From: Ancylobacter sp. IITR112
Lineage (GTDB): Bacteria; Pseudomonadota; Alphaproteobacteria; Rhizobiales; Xanthobacteraceae
Length of the DNA stretch: 64,000 nucleotides
NCBI RefSeq assembly: GCF_041415945.1
Contig: NZ_JBGCUS010000001.1
Coordinates: 1,860,001 to 1,924,000, forward strand
Direction: 5' to 3'
Shown: positions 50,760-64,000 of the stretch, in pieces
How positions within the stretch are numbered: position 1 is the first letter of the stretch
Layout: each line of letters starts with the position of its first letter
The notes under the pieces: generated by a model
Told to the model about the DNA's origin: nothing
Database searches by the model: none
The model's input: only the letters and a program-made list of their open reading frames with translations
Program-made: the position numbers and the translations under genes

Positions 50760-52487
50760 TCAGATATCCGCATAGCACGCCGTCTCGGCCGCGCCGCCGG
50801 GGTGAGTGACCGCGCCATCACGGGCGGGCCCCACGGCCTGCGCGAACTTCCAGATGGCCCCCGAGCCGACCGGCGATGGACGCGGCGCCCATTCCGCCCG
50901 GCGGGCGGCGAGTTCCTCGTCCGAAAGCGCCACGTCAAGCGTGCCCTCGATCGCGTCAATGGTGATGATGTCGCCGTCGCGGATCAGCCCGATCGGGCCT
51001 CCGACCGCCGCCTCCGGCCCGACATGGCCGATGCAGAAGCCGCGCGTCGCGCCCGAGAAGCGCCCATCGGTGATCAGCGCCACCTTGTCGCCGGCGCCCT
51101 GCCCGTACAGGGCGGCGGTGGTCGACAGCATTTCCCGCATGCCGGGGCCGCCCTTCGGCCCCTCATAGCGGATGACCAGCACATCGCCTTCCTTATAGGC
51201 ACGCTGCGTCACCGCCTCGAAGCAGGCTTCCTCGCCGTCAAAGCAGCGGGCCGGGCCGGTGAATGTCAGGTTCTTCAACCCCGCCACCTTCACGATGGCG
51301 CCGTCGGGCGCGAGGTTGCCCTTCAGCCCGACCACGCCGCCGGTGACGGTGATCGGGTCATTGGCCGGGCGGACCACGTCCTGATGCGGGTTCCATTTCA
51401 CCGAGGCGAGGTTCTCCGCGATGGTGCGGCCGGTCACGGTGAGGCAGTCGCCGTGCAGGAAGCCATGGTCGAGCAGGGTCTTCATCAAGAGCGGAATGCC
51501 GCCGGCTTCGAACATGTCCTTGGCGACATAACGCCCGCCGGGCTTGAGATCGGCGATATAGGGCGTGCGCTTGAAGATTTCGGCGACATCGAACAGGTCG
51601 AACTTGATGCCGGCCTCATGCGCCATCGCCGGCAGGTGCAGCGCCGCATTGGTCGAACCGCCAGAGGCGGCGACCACGGTGGCGGCGTTCTCAAGCGCCT
51701 TGCGGGTGACGATGTCGCGCGGGCGGATGTTGCGGGCGACGAGGTCCATAATCTGCTCGCCCGCCGCCATGCAGAAGCGGTCGCGGATCTCATAAGGAGC
51801 CGGGGCGCCGGCCGAATAGGGCAGAGCGAGGCCGATCGCCTCGGACACGGTCGCCATGGTGTTGGCGGTGAACTGCGCGCCGCAGGCGCCGGCGGAGGGA
51901 CACGCGACCTGTTCGAGCTCGTCGAGGTCATCGTCGGACATCAGCCCGACCGAGTGCTTGCCCACCGCCTCGAACATGTCCTGCACCGTCACCGGCTGGC
52001 CCCGGAACGAGCCGGGCAGGATCGAGCCGCCATAGATGAAGATCGACGGCACGTTGAGGCGCAGCATCGCCATCATCATGCCCGGCAGCGACTTGTCGCA
52101 GCCCGCCAAGCCGACCAGCGCGTCATAGGCATGGCCGCGAATGGTGAGTTCCACCGAGTCGGCGATGACTTCGCGCGAGGCCAGCGACGCCTTCATGCCG
52201 TCATGGCCCATGGCGATGCCGTCGGTGACGGTGATGGTGCAGAATTCGCGCGGGGTGCCATTGGCGCTGGCGACGCCCTTCTTCACCGCCTGCGCCTGGC
52301 GCATCAGCGAGATGTTGCAGGGCGCGGCCTCGTTCCAGCACGAGGCGACGCCGACCAGCGGCTGATGAATCTGCTCGCGGGTCAGGCCCATGGCATAGAG
52401 ATAGGACCGATGCGGCGCGCGCGCCGGGCCTTCCGTCACATGGCGGCTCGGCAGGTTCCGCTTGTCGATGATCGTCCTTACGTCCAT
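50760..52487 (-). CDS. ilvD: Dihydroxy-acid dehydratase
   Basis: The 575-residue IlvD/Edd enzyme contains [15 protein letters not shown] and [20 protein letters not shown], with cluster-binding Cys residues, and [20 protein letters not shown] near the C-terminus. It makes 2-keto acids for branched-chain amino acids. Start at 52487 (MDVRTIIDK) rather than the ATG 4 codons upstream is a minor choice. Confidence 0.95.
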   Translation of the reverse strand: MDVRTIIDKRNLPSRHVTEGPARAPHRSYLYAMGLTREQIHQPLVGVASCWNEAAPCNISLMRQAQAVKKGVASANGTPREFCTITVTDGIAMGHDGMKASLASREVIADSVELTIRGHAYDALVGLAGCDKSLPGMMMAMLRLNVPSIFIYGGSILPGSFRGQPVTVQDMFEAVGKHSVGLMSDDDLDELEQVACPSAGACGAQFTANTMATVSEAIGLALPYSAGAPAPYEIRDRFCMAAGEQIMDLVARNIRPRDIVTRKALENAATVVAASGGSTNAALHLPAMAHEAGIKFDLFDVAEIFKRTPYIADLKPGGRYVAKDMFEAGGIPLLMKTLLDHGFLHGDCLTVTGRTIAENLASVKWNPHQDVVRPANDPITVTGGVVGLKGNLAPDGAIVKVAGLKNLTFTGPARCFDGEEACFEAVTQRAYKEGDVLVIRYEGPKGGPGMREMLSTTAALYGQGAGDKVALITDGRFSGATRGFCIGHVGPEAAVGGPIGLIRDGDIITIDAIEGTLDVALSDEELAARRAEWAPRPSPVGSGAIWKFAQAVGPARDGAVTHPGGAAETACYADI

Positions 52488-52730
52488 GTCTTCACGCATC
52501 CCGGCGCGGGGCTCTTATCGCGGCACCGCATTGGGCGCCTTTATCCCCCGTCTATCCGTCGGATTTCGTGCCGGTTTGTGGCGGCTTCGCGGCGCCGGCG
52601 CCGCGGTCTTCCGTTATGGTTGCGAATGCGTGACACTGTTGCGGGTCAGTCACAAAACGGCGGTAGGCAGGTGGCAGGCGGGAGGCCCTACCGGACAGCC
52701 CGCACCCCGCAAAAACAGGGAGAAATCAGC

Positions 52731-52922
52731 GTGTCGAGCGGCAATATCGTGGAGCGCCTGCGGGCGATGGCGGCCAATTTGGACCAGTTCCGGCGTGACA
52801 AGATCGAAGACGAACTCTCGGAAGCCGCCGATGTGATCGAGCGGCTTCGCGCGGAACTCGACCGACTGGACAAGCAGGCGGAAACACCGGCAGTGCCGAC
52901 CTCCGTCACCGAGCAGGGCTGA
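52731..52922 (+). CDS. Small conserved-looking coiled-coil protein
   Basis: A GTG at 52731, preceded by AGGGAG, opens a 63-residue frame: VERLRAMAANLDQFRRDKIE, then DELSEAADVIERLRAELDRL. It is strongly helical and acidic. It is divergent from ilvD and convergent with the mgtC-like gene. Codon structure and the heptad pattern support a real gene; function unknown. Confidence 0.6.
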   Translation: MSSGNIVERLRAMAANLDQFRRDKIEDELSEAADVIERLRAELDRLDKQAETPAVPTSVTEQG

Positions 52923-52946
52923 CGCGGGCGCGGGCCGCGCTCCGAC

Positions 52947-53663
52947 TCAGTCGGCGGCGGAGCGCGTCCAGTCGGCGGACATAACCCCCGGCAGATGGCG
53001 CAGCCGGGCGACGGCGGCGTCGAGTTCGGCCACCCGCACCGAGGTGTTGACCAGCGTGGCCAGCAATTCGCTGCTGCCATCGGGGCGGTCCTGCAGCTCC
53101 ACCTCGTCGACCGGGAATTTCGCCGCCTCCAGCACGGCTGACACCTTGCTGCGCAGTTCGGCCGCGCGCGCCACCGGCACGATGAGGCTGACCCCATAGG
53201 TCGCCTCGGTCGATTCCTCGCTCCGTGGCAGGCGCTCCAGCGCGCCGACCAGCGGGCGCAGCAGCGTGTTGCCGGCCAGCACGAAGCCGGTGAGCAGCAC
53301 AGACTGGGCGATGAGATCGGCACCCGCACAGGCCCCCACCGCCGCCGAGCACCATAGCGTCGCCGCCGTGTTGAGGCCGCGAATATTGGTGCCTTCCTTC
53401 ATGATCACGCCGGCGCCGAGAAAGCCGATGCCGGAGACGACATAGGCGACAACGCGCACCGCCCCGTCCGGGCCGGAAAGATGCATTGCCATGTCGACGA
53501 ACTGCGCGGCGCCGATGGCGACCAGCACATTGGTGCGCAGCCCGGCAGTGCGCTGGCGGTACTGCCGCTCGGCGCCGATCGCCGTGCCCATGGCGAAGGC
53601 GACCAGCAGGCTGATGATCGTCGAGACGAAGTCGCTCGCCTCGAAAGATGCGATGAATGGCAT
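52947..53663 (-). CDS. MgtC/SapB family membrane protein
   Basis: The 238-residue protein has the MgtC N-terminal words LLVAFAMGTAIGAERQYRQR, TAGLRTNVLVAIGAA, VSGIGFLGAGVIMKEGTNIR and GLNTAATLWCSAAVGACAGA, with four or five helices, and a C-terminal ACT-like soluble domain. MgtC-type proteins are linked to survival at low magnesium and to ATP-synthase control in pathogens; the role here is unknown. Confidence 0.92.
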   Translation of the reverse strand: MPFIASFEASDFVSTIISLLVAFAMGTAIGAERQYRQRTAGLRTNVLVAIGAAQFVDMAMHLSGPDGAVRVVAYVVSGIGFLGAGVIMKEGTNIRGLNTAATLWCSAAVGACAGADLIAQSVLLTGFVLAGNTLLRPLVGALERLPRSEESTEATYGVSLIVPVARAAELRSKVSAVLEAAKFPVDEVELQDRPDGSSELLATLVNTSVRVAELDAAVARLRHLPGVMSADWTRSAAD

Positions 53664-53704
53664 GCCGATCCCCTGCCCCGCCGCCGCGGCCCCGCCGAAC
53701 CGGC

Positions 53705-56536
<2,832 letters not shown>

Positions 56537-56653
56537 GTTGGCTCCGGCACCTCAATTGAACAGGCGCGAGAGAAAGCGGAGCCGATGCCTCAAGTCAACT
56601 CGCGAGAGGCAATGCGCGATGCAAAGCCCGGAATCGGGCCGATTGTGCCCGGC

Positions 56654-58423
56654 CTATTGTCCGTGGCGGGCGACGCGCTCGATCTCCGCCCGCACCAGCC
56701 GCTCGACCAGCGCCGGGAGGTTCTCGTCCAGCCATTCCTTGAGCATCGGCCGCAGCGCGTCGGTGACGAGATCGTCGATCGAACGCGGCGGTAGATTGCT
56801 CATGGTGCGCTGCAGCGAGCTGAAGGCGGCGGAGACCGCGCTGCTCGCCGGCGCCGACACCAGACGCTCGCGCGCGGGCTCGGCGGCTTCCGCCGACGGC
56901 GCCGGCCGGTTGCCGGTGGTGGCGCGCGGCTCGACCGGGCGCGGCTCGACCGGGCGCGGCTCGACCGGGCGCGGCTCGTAGGCGCGAGGCGGTTCAAAGG
57001 CGCGCGGTTCCAGCGTGCGGAGTTCCGCAGGGCGCGGCTCACCGGCGCCGCGCGGCCCGGCCGGCGGCATCTCCTCGCTCACCGGCGCCGGACTGGCGCG
57101 CAGCGCGTCCCGGGGCGCCTCGACCGCGACGAGACGCGGCGCCGGCATTTCCGCAGGCTCCGCCACCGGATGCGTCCCGCCTTCCGCCGGCACCGCCGGT
57201 TCGGGCGCGGGCGGGATGAGCGGGACCGTCGCGCTTTCGGCTTCCACGCGCTCAACCGCGGCGGGAGCGGGCGACGCGGCCGGTGCCGGCATCGCCGCAG
57301 CGGGGCGGGCCGGCGCGGCGGGAGGCACGACCGACTCGCGCACGGGCAGTGCCGCCCCGGCGGGACTCGGGGTCGTGGGGATCGGGGCCGCGGGAATCGG
57401 CGCGGCGGCCAGAGGTGCCGTCGGCTGGGCCGGCGCGGCCGGCTCGCTCAGCGTCACATGCGCCAGCTCCGCCTGGACGGCCTGCTCCACCATCGCGAGA
57501 TCAAGCAGTGCCGCGGCCAGCGGCTTGTCGAGTTCGCTGTCGAGCGGCGCCGGCGGCTTCACCGGCGAGGGCCGGGCATAGGAGGGCCGCAGCGGCGGCA
57601 GCGCGCCCATACTGGCCGGGGCCGCCGCAGAGGCGGCAGCGAGCGATGACGGCCGCAGGGCTGCCGCGCGCGGATCGGACGCGGCGGACGCCGGCGCGCG
57701 GCGCGGCTCCACCAGGCGCGGCTCGGCGCGCGGGCGCACCTCGGGCAGCGGCCGCAAATCCGGCATGGGGCGAGAATCGGGAAACAGCCGCGGCTCGGTG
57801 CGGCGAGGCTCCGGCGGGCGGCTCTCGCTCGCCACCGGCGCCGGGGCCTCCAGCGCGCGGGCGGCGGCGCCGTCGGTATAAGCGGCCGTGGCCGGCGCCC
57901 GGGTCACGATGGCGGGCGGGGTGAACGCCGGAGTCGCCAGCGCGGCAGCGGCGACGGTGACCGGCCGCGAGGCGAACGGATCGGCGGCGGGCGCACGCCC
58001 GCGCGGCGCGTAGTCCACGGGGCTTTCCACCCGCTCACGGAAGGGCGGCGGCGCGTAGGACAGCGCCTCCGCATCGAGGGCAGCGGCGGCCGGACGGGAC
58101 GATTGCGCGGCGGCGGGAGCGACGGCGCGGGGCGAGGGCTCACGGGACGGCGTCGCCGCCCGGCCGGCCGGCGCCTCGCGTCCGGCGCGCGCGGCCTCGT
58201 GGTGCGCCGAATCCTGGCGCGACGCCTCTTGGCGCGATGCCTCGTGGCGCGACGCCTCTTGGCGTGAGGCATCCTGGCGGGGGGGCGCGCTGCGCGATGC
58301 CTCGTGACGCGACGCTTCCTGGCGCGCGGCGGCCGGGTCGGCGGCTACCTCGTCGGAAATGATGCGGCGGATGGAGGCGAGGATTTCCTCCATCGACGGC
58401 TCGCTGCCTCTCCCATTCGCCAT
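56654..58423 (-). CDS. PopZ-like DUF2497 polar organising protein
   Basis: The 589-residue protein has the N-terminal signature EPSMEEILASIRRIISDE and the C-terminal helices IDDLVTDALRPMLKEWLDEN and LPALVERLVRAEIERVARHG of DUF2497/PopZ. The central 480 residues are Pro/Ala/Arg-rich low complexity with five-residue repeats (SRQEA, SRHEA, about residues 38-75) and four PRPVE units. PopZ forms polar condensates that anchor parS-ParB and cell-cycle kinases. Start at the Met 18 codons inside the longest frame. Confidence 0.85.
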   Translation of the reverse strand: MANGRGSEPSMEEILASIRRIISDEVAADPAAARQEASRHEASRSAPPRQDASRQEASRHEASRQEASRQDSAHHEAARAGREAPAGRAATPSREPSPRAVAPAAAQSSRPAAAALDAEALSYAPPPFRERVESPVDYAPRGRAPAADPFASRPVTVAAAALATPAFTPPAIVTRAPATAAYTDGAAARALEAPAPVASESRPPEPRRTEPRLFPDSRPMPDLRPLPEVRPRAEPRLVEPRRAPASAASDPRAAALRPSSLAAASAAAPASMGALPPLRPSYARPSPVKPPAPLDSELDKPLAAALLDLAMVEQAVQAELAHVTLSEPAAPAQPTAPLAAAPIPAAPIPTTPSPAGAALPVRESVVPPAAPARPAAAMPAPAASPAPAAVERVEAESATVPLIPPAPEPAVPAEGGTHPVAEPAEMPAPRLVAVEAPRDALRASPAPVSEEMPPAGPRGAGEPRPAELRTLEPRAFEPPRAYEPRPVEPRPVEPRPVEPRATTGNRPAPSAEAAEPARERLVSAPASSAVSAAFSSLQRTMSNLPPRSIDDLVTDALRPMLKEWLDENLPALVERLVRAEIERVARHGQ

Positions 58424-58647
58424 GCGCAACTTTCCGATCCCGGGGTCGACGGCGCTCGGCCGACGCGCACAATTCAACCCGTTAACACTTCATGAAGTCT
58501 GGACCGCCGGGGGCGCCGCGCCAAGATGCAACCCGGCACGACCAACAACGTTCGCGAGCTAAGGTTAACGCCGTCCGCGCCCGCCGCAAGCCGCCGCCGC
58601 CCTGCCCGGCCACGCCGGCTGGCGCGCCCGGGGGACGCAAAGCCGGC

Positions 58648-60063
58648 TTACTGCCCGCCGGGGGTGCGCACCCCGATCCAGGCGTCGCGAACCTGCTCGT
58701 AATGGATCTGCGGGTTGTAGACCGGCACCTTGAGGCCGAGCGTCGTGGCGCTGAGCTGGCCCGCAGCCGACAGCACGGAATAGGAGGCGACCACGCGGTC
58801 GCGCTGGGCGATGACGAGGCTGGCGCGGGCATTGAACAGCGCCGTCTGGGCGTTCAGCACGTCGAGCGTTGTGCGCTGGCCGACCCGCCATTCCTCGCGC
58901 ACGCCGCGCAGGGCGATCTCGTTGGCCGCGACGGAGGCTTGCGCCGATTCGATGGCTGCCTTGGCCGCTTCCAGCGAACCCCAGTACTGCACCGCATTGG
59001 CGCGCACCTGCTCGCGATTGACATCGACCTCGATGCGAAGCTGGCCGAGCGTCTCCTTGGCCTGCCGGATCGAGGCGAACTCACCGCCACCCTGGTAGAT
59101 CGGCACGGTGAGGTTGAGCGTCGCCGAGGCCGAGGTCTGCCGCGCGATGTTGAGGCTGCTGTTATAGTCGGACGAGGCCGCGCCGTTCAGCGTCAGCGTC
59201 GGCGAGAGCGCCGCCTCCGCCACCTTCACATTGGAGACGCCGGCATCGACGGCGAACTCCGCCGACTTGACGGCGGGATGGCGGGTCAGCGCCGAATCGA
59301 CGGCGGCCTTCTCGCTCTTGGGGAGCAGACGGTCGATCGGCCGGCCGGGGCTCAGCTTGGTCGGGCGCAGGCCGATCACCTGATAGAACACGGCATTCGC
59401 CGTGTTGAGGTTCGATTCGGCCAGAGCCAGTTCGCTCTGCGCATTGGCCACCGAGGCTTCCGCCTGGGCCACGTCGGTGCGGGTGATTTCGCCGACGGAG
59501 AAACGGTCGCGCGCCGCGCGCAGCTCTTCCTTCAGGGCTTCGAGATTCTGCTTCTGCAGTTCCACCAGCGCCGCGTTCTGCAGCACGTTCATATAGGCGG
59601 TAGCCGCATCCAGCAGCACGAGCTGCTCGGTGTTGCGGAGCAATTCGCGCTGGCCACGCACCTGCGATTCGGCGCTGCGCACCGAATTGGCGGTCTTCAG
59701 CCCATCATAGATGGTCTGGCTGATCGTGACGCCGACACCGGTGGGATAGGTCTTGGCAATGCTGAGCGAGGGCGTGCCCTGCGAGGCAGCATAGCTCGAA
59801 TCGAGCCGCGTCTCGGCCCACTGCGCCCCAAGATAGGCCGTGCCGAAGACCTGCGGACGATAGCCGGAAAGGGCGATCGGCACATATTCGTCGGTGGCGC
59901 GGGTGGCGGCGCGCTGCGAGTTCAATGTGGGATTGTTGCGATAAGCCGCTGCGAGCGACTGGTCGAGGGTCTGAGCCTTTGCTGGCACCGAAATGCCAAC
60001 AACAAATGCGACCGCCGCGCACGCGACGACCTTACCCCCGGTAGCCGACAGCCACATGTCCAA
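58648..60063 (-). CDS. tolC: TolC family outer membrane efflux protein
   Basis: The 471-residue protein has a signal peptide (VVACAAVAFVVGISVPAKA), then two TolC-type repeats: LDQSLAAAYRNNPTLNSQRA, GVGVTISQTIYDGLKTANSV, GEITRTDVAQAEASVANAQS and the second-half VGQRTTLDVLNAQTALFNAR. It forms the outer membrane exit duct for type I secretion and RND pumps. It follows a pcm-like gene by about 175 bases. Confidence 0.94.
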   Translation of the reverse strand: MDMWLSATGGKVVACAAVAFVVGISVPAKAQTLDQSLAAAYRNNPTLNSQRAATRATDEYVPIALSGYRPQVFGTAYLGAQWAETRLDSSYAASQGTPSLSIAKTYPTGVGVTISQTIYDGLKTANSVRSAESQVRGQRELLRNTEQLVLLDAATAYMNVLQNAALVELQKQNLEALKEELRAARDRFSVGEITRTDVAQAEASVANAQSELALAESNLNTANAVFYQVIGLRPTKLSPGRPIDRLLPKSEKAAVDSALTRHPAVKSAEFAVDAGVSNVKVAEAALSPTLTLNGAASSDYNSSLNIARQTSASATLNLTVPIYQGGGEFASIRQAKETLGQLRIEVDVNREQVRANAVQYWGSLEAAKAAIESAQASVAANEIALRGVREEWRVGQRTTLDVLNAQTALFNARASLVIAQRDRVVASYSVLSAAGQLSATTLGLKVPVYNPQIHYEQVRDAWIGVRTPGGQ

Positions 60064-60238
60064 CCTCTGCGAACGCTAAACTGATGGGAATCACCTGCCC
60101 CCGGGCGACTCTCTCACTCTTTACCATGTTGCGGACGCAGGATAGGTGCTCGAAGAAGGGCTGTGAACCGTCCGGTTTGGTCCCGCAGACGATTTCGCCG
60201 CACACGCGGCAGATCAGCCACAGGGGTGCCGCAAATCC

Positions 60239-60901
60239 TTAGAAAACAAAGCCCGGCCGCGCTTCGAAGCCCGGCAGTGTCGGCACGGCAGCATCGAACA
60301 CGACGCGCGAACCCATCCCGCCCGTCGTATGGGTGAAGACGGTGGCGCGCCCGGCGCGCCCGCGCCCGACAACGGCCACCAGCCGGCCTCCCGGCTTGAG
60401 CTGGGCCAGCAGCGCCTCGGGCGCCTCGTCGATCCCGCCATTGAGCAGAATAACGTCGTAAGGCGCCTCGTTCGGCCAGCCGGCGGTCATCGGCCCCTGC
60501 ACATAGGCGGCATTGAGCAGCCCGAGCTCGACCAGCAGAGCCGAACCCTGCGCGGCCAGTTCGGCATCCTCTTCCAGCGCCACCACCTGGCCGGCGAGCT
60601 TCGCCAGCACGGCGGTGGAATAGCCGCTCGCCGCGCCGACATCGAGCACCAGCGCGTCCGACCCGATCTCGGCCGCCTGTAGCAGCTTTGCCAGCACCAT
60701 CGGCTCCATGAGGTAGCGCGCCGGCGCCCCCTCCTTCACCAGCACGTCGTCGTCAATATAGGCGAAGTTGCGCAGGCTGGCCGGCACGAAGCGCTCGCGC
60801 GGCGTCTCCAGCATGGCGGCGACGATGCGCAGGTCGGTAACGTCGTTGGCACGCACCTGGGCGTCCACCATGGCGCGGCGCAGTTCGGCGAAATCGATCA
60901 T
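60239..60901 (-). CDS. Protein-L-isoaspartate methyltransferase family protein (second copy)
   Basis: The 220-residue product begins DFAELRRAMVDAQVRANDVT and has ETPRERFVPASLRNFAYIDD, MEPMVLAKLLQAAE, and LVLDVGAASGYSTAVLAKLA at the SAM site. It differs from the pcm at 33502; the usual Thr/Ser substrate residues after GQ are replaced by RYLMEP. It belongs to the alphaproteobacterial group found before tolC and may have lost repair activity. The start at 60901 is set by homology; the longer frame runs antisense through the ABC gene. Confidence 0.85.
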   Translation of the reverse strand: MIDFAELRRAMVDAQVRANDVTDLRIVAAMLETPRERFVPASLRNFAYIDDDVLVKEGAPARYLMEPMVLAKLLQAAEIGSDALVLDVGAASGYSTAVLAKLAGQVVALEEDAELAAQGSALLVELGLLNAAYVQGPMTAGWPNEAPYDVILLNGGIDEAPEALLAQLKPGGRLVAVVGRGRAGRATVFTHTTGGMGSRVVFDAAVPTLPGFEARPGFVF

Positions 60902-61301
60902 TCGGCGACAACCTCGAAAGCAACGGGCAGGGCCGCGCCCAGCAGCGCGACAGGCGCGCGCCCGGGCGGCGCGAGCGAACGGCGTCAGAATTGCGGCACC
61001 GGCGCGTTCATTGCAAGCGTTCTTGGCGGACAGGCTTGAAGATTTCCAGCCTGAAGCGCCCGCGCGTGCGCTGCCGCCCTCCTGCCGCCCGCTCTGTGCC
61101 CGCCGCCCGGCGCCGCACGCCCCAGCGCGCCTCGCACGGCGCGGCGGAATGCCGCTGCGCAGGGGCGGTGGAGGACCGGGCGGCGCGGCGCCCGGAGCGG
61201 CGATCGTCCCCACCTTCCGGCGCCGGGTGCGTTGCCCTACGGCCCGAGCTCTGTTATGAGCCGCGCCGGCCCCATCAGGCGCCTCGCGGCAGCCTGGGTC
61301 G
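60902..61301. other. Intergenic region before tRNA-Cys
   Basis: The 400 bases are very GC-rich and hold no gene I can support; the open frames present lack ribosome sites and family features. The leftward promoter of the methyltransferase-tolC unit and the promoter of tRNA-Cys must lie here, but no clear boxes were recognised. Confidence 0.5.
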
Positions 61302-61375
61302 GGCCACGTGGCGGAGTGGTTACGCAGCGGACTGCAAATCCGTGCACCCCGGTTCGATTCCGGGCGTGGCCTCCA
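61302..61375 (+). tRNA. tRNA-Cys (GCA)
   Basis: The sequence folds as a cloverleaf with acceptor GGCCACG/CGTGGCC, anticodon loop CTGCAAA (GCA), T-loop TTCGATT, discriminator T and encoded CCA. It is 74 bases long. Confidence 0.96.
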
Positions 61376-61379
61376 GTTC

Positions 61380-61425
61380 ACGACACCCGCCGCCGGCCGG
61401 CAACACGGCCGGCGGCGGGTGTCGT
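61380..61425 (+). terminator. Perfect 20-bp hairpin after tRNA-Cys
   Basis: ACGACACCCGCCGCCGGCCG (61380-61399) is followed by a 6-base loop and its exact reverse complement (61406-61425). It lies 5 bases after the tRNA end. No T-run follows, so it may act as a hairpin-only terminator or processing stop. A REP-type element is another possibility, but its sequence is unlike the three REP repeats here. Confidence 0.65.
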
Positions 61426-61570
61426 CACCGCCTCCGAGGCCGCCGGCGCGCCTGCCGTCATGGGTTTGACAACAAGCCATGATCGTCGTTGATGATCCGC
61501 ACCCGGTTCCCGCGCGGCGGAACGCGCAGCGACACCCGCGCGGCCGGGCTCGTGAAAAGGATTCTCCCTG

Positions 61571-63370
<1,800 letters not shown>

Positions 63371-63460
63371 GGATATCCACATGGCGCGGGACGGGAGGGG
63401 TTCACAAACCCGTCGTGCATTGCTATATCGCCGGCCTCCGAGACGCCACGGCGTCCCCGG

Positions 63461-63536
63461 TCCCTGATAGCTCAGTTGGTAGAGCGTTCGACTGTTAATC
63501 GAATGGTCGCAGGTTCGAGTCCTGCTCAGGGAGCCA
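63461..63536 (+). tRNA. tRNA-Asn (GTT), island attachment site
   Basis: The cloverleaf has acceptor TCCCTGA/TCAGGGA, anticodon loop CTGTTAA (GTT), T-loop TTCGAGT, discriminator G and encoded CCA. The P4-type integrase starting 200 bases downstream implies that its 3' end serves as attachment site. Confidence 0.96.
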
Positions 63537-64000
63537 CTCCCCCGTTTCCGGGGCGGCTCAGCTTTTCCCAGATTGCCTTGCTAGCCGTTGAATTCGCTGG
63601 ATAATTTCTTCTCCAGCCTCCGCTCGCTGTCCCAGCCTGGATCGGCCAGAGCCACCTCATCCCGCGAATTTGTTGGCCTTGTTGTTGGCCTGCAGCCCGT
63701 GTTTTCGTGATCCCAGCGATCAGCAGGGAGGGCGAACATGGCCTTGTCAGATGCAGCGTGCCGGACGGCCAAAGGCCGGGAAGGCGAATACAAACTTTCC
63801 GACGGTGGCGGGCTCTATCTTTTCGTGAAGCCCAACGGCGCCCGGGTCTGGCAGCAGGCCTACAGATTCGCGGGCAAACAGAAGAAACTCACCCATGGGC
63901 CCTATCCACTCATTTCGCTGGCCGATGCCCGGCGGCTGCGCGACGAAGCCAAGAGGTTGTTGACCTCGGGAGTAGACCCTGGAGCCAACAAACGAGCCAA
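63537..64000. mobile_element. Left edge of a second genomic island
   Basis: Directly after tRNA-Asn comes 200 bases without a gene, with a short GC hairpin (63543-63553) and a repeated TGTTGGCC at 63671 and 63683, then a P4-type integrase reading away from the tRNA. This is the standard beginning of tRNA-anchored islands. The rest lies outside the window. Confidence 0.75.
63738..64000 (+). CDS. P4-type tyrosine integrase (5' part only)
   Basis: The 87 visible residues show the DUF4102 Arm-DNA-binding domain: LSDAACRTAKGREGEYKLSD, GGGLYLFVKPNGARVWQQAY, HGPYPLISLADARRLRDEAK and VDPGANKRA. The catalytic part lies beyond the window. GGGAGGG stands 5 bases before the ATG. These integrases insert islands and P4-like elements in tRNA genes. 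Confidence 0.92.
   Translation, partial: MALSDAACRTAKGREGEYKLSDGGGLYLFVKPNGARVWQQAYRFAGKQKKLTHGPYPLISLADARRLRDEAKRLLTSGVDPGANKRA

Noticed and set aside
58200..58330. Tandem DNA repeats as a mobile or satellite element
   Set aside because: They are in frame and encode the five-residue repeats of the PopZ-like protein.

Overview
This window looks like the chromosome of a GC-rich alphaproteobacterium of the order Hyphomicrobiales (Rhizobiales). The evidence is gene content: a PopZ-type DUF2497 protein, an ExoR homologue, the sequence secD-secF-Mth938-phytoene synthase, and the block serS-surE-pcm-nlpD. A Xanthobacteraceae-like host (Ancylobacter/Starkeya/Xanthobacter type) is a guess that cannot be confirmed from sequence alone.

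Positions 1 to about 23160 are the right part of a temperate prophage, or prophage-like element, integrated at the 3' end of a tRNA-Asp gene (23160-23236, minus strand). Its left end lies outside the window. The layout mirrors lambda. A LexA/CI-type repressor (5309-5998) is divergent from a Cro-like gene, with three 17-bp operators between them. Two more copies of the same operator lie at 7910-7961. Leftward from cro runs a tightly overlapping minus-strand operon: cro, a free-standing ClpX zinc-binding domain, a small membrane protein, several unknowns, a GapR-like protein with an RMF-like tail, an AAA+ ATPase, a small HTH protein and a DnaA-like replication initiator cut by the window edge. 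Between the two operator clusters lie the repressor, an AT-rich membrane-protein gene and three small minus-strand genes. Rightward from 8062 an almost continuous 15-kb plus-strand operon carries small regulators (RHH, ProQ/FinO, LexA-like HTH), a DUF5131 protein, a helicase-methyltransferase fusion, a C5 cytosine methyltransferase with seven internal repeats, a secreted thermonuclease, an excisionase-like gene and the integrase. No capsid, terminase, tail or lysis gene is seen; by analogy with lambda these would lie beyond position 1.

Positions 23300-63370 are core chromosome: an AI-2E family transporter, KDO synthesis (kdsD, kdsA), homologues of two mitochondrial complex I assembly factors, protein export (secF, secD, yajC and tatABC), envelope and division genes (degenerate LytM factor, SPOR protein, nagZ, popZ-like, tolC), protein repair (two isoaspartate methyltransferase family genes), three tRNA synthetases (serS, argS, valS), condensin subunits scpA and scpB, iron-sulfur insertion (erpA), MTA/SAH nucleosidase, exonuclease III, exoR, ilvD and an ABC exporter. 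serS carries an AT-rich in-frame insertion of roughly 85-90 codons between class II motifs 1 and 2, the most unexpected feature of the core region. Three REP-like palindromic repeats sit between genes.

At the right edge, tRNA-Asn (63461-63536) is followed by the 5' part of a P4-type integrase, so a second tRNA-anchored island begins there. Coordinates and starts were read by eye; functions rest on motif recognition, not on database searches.
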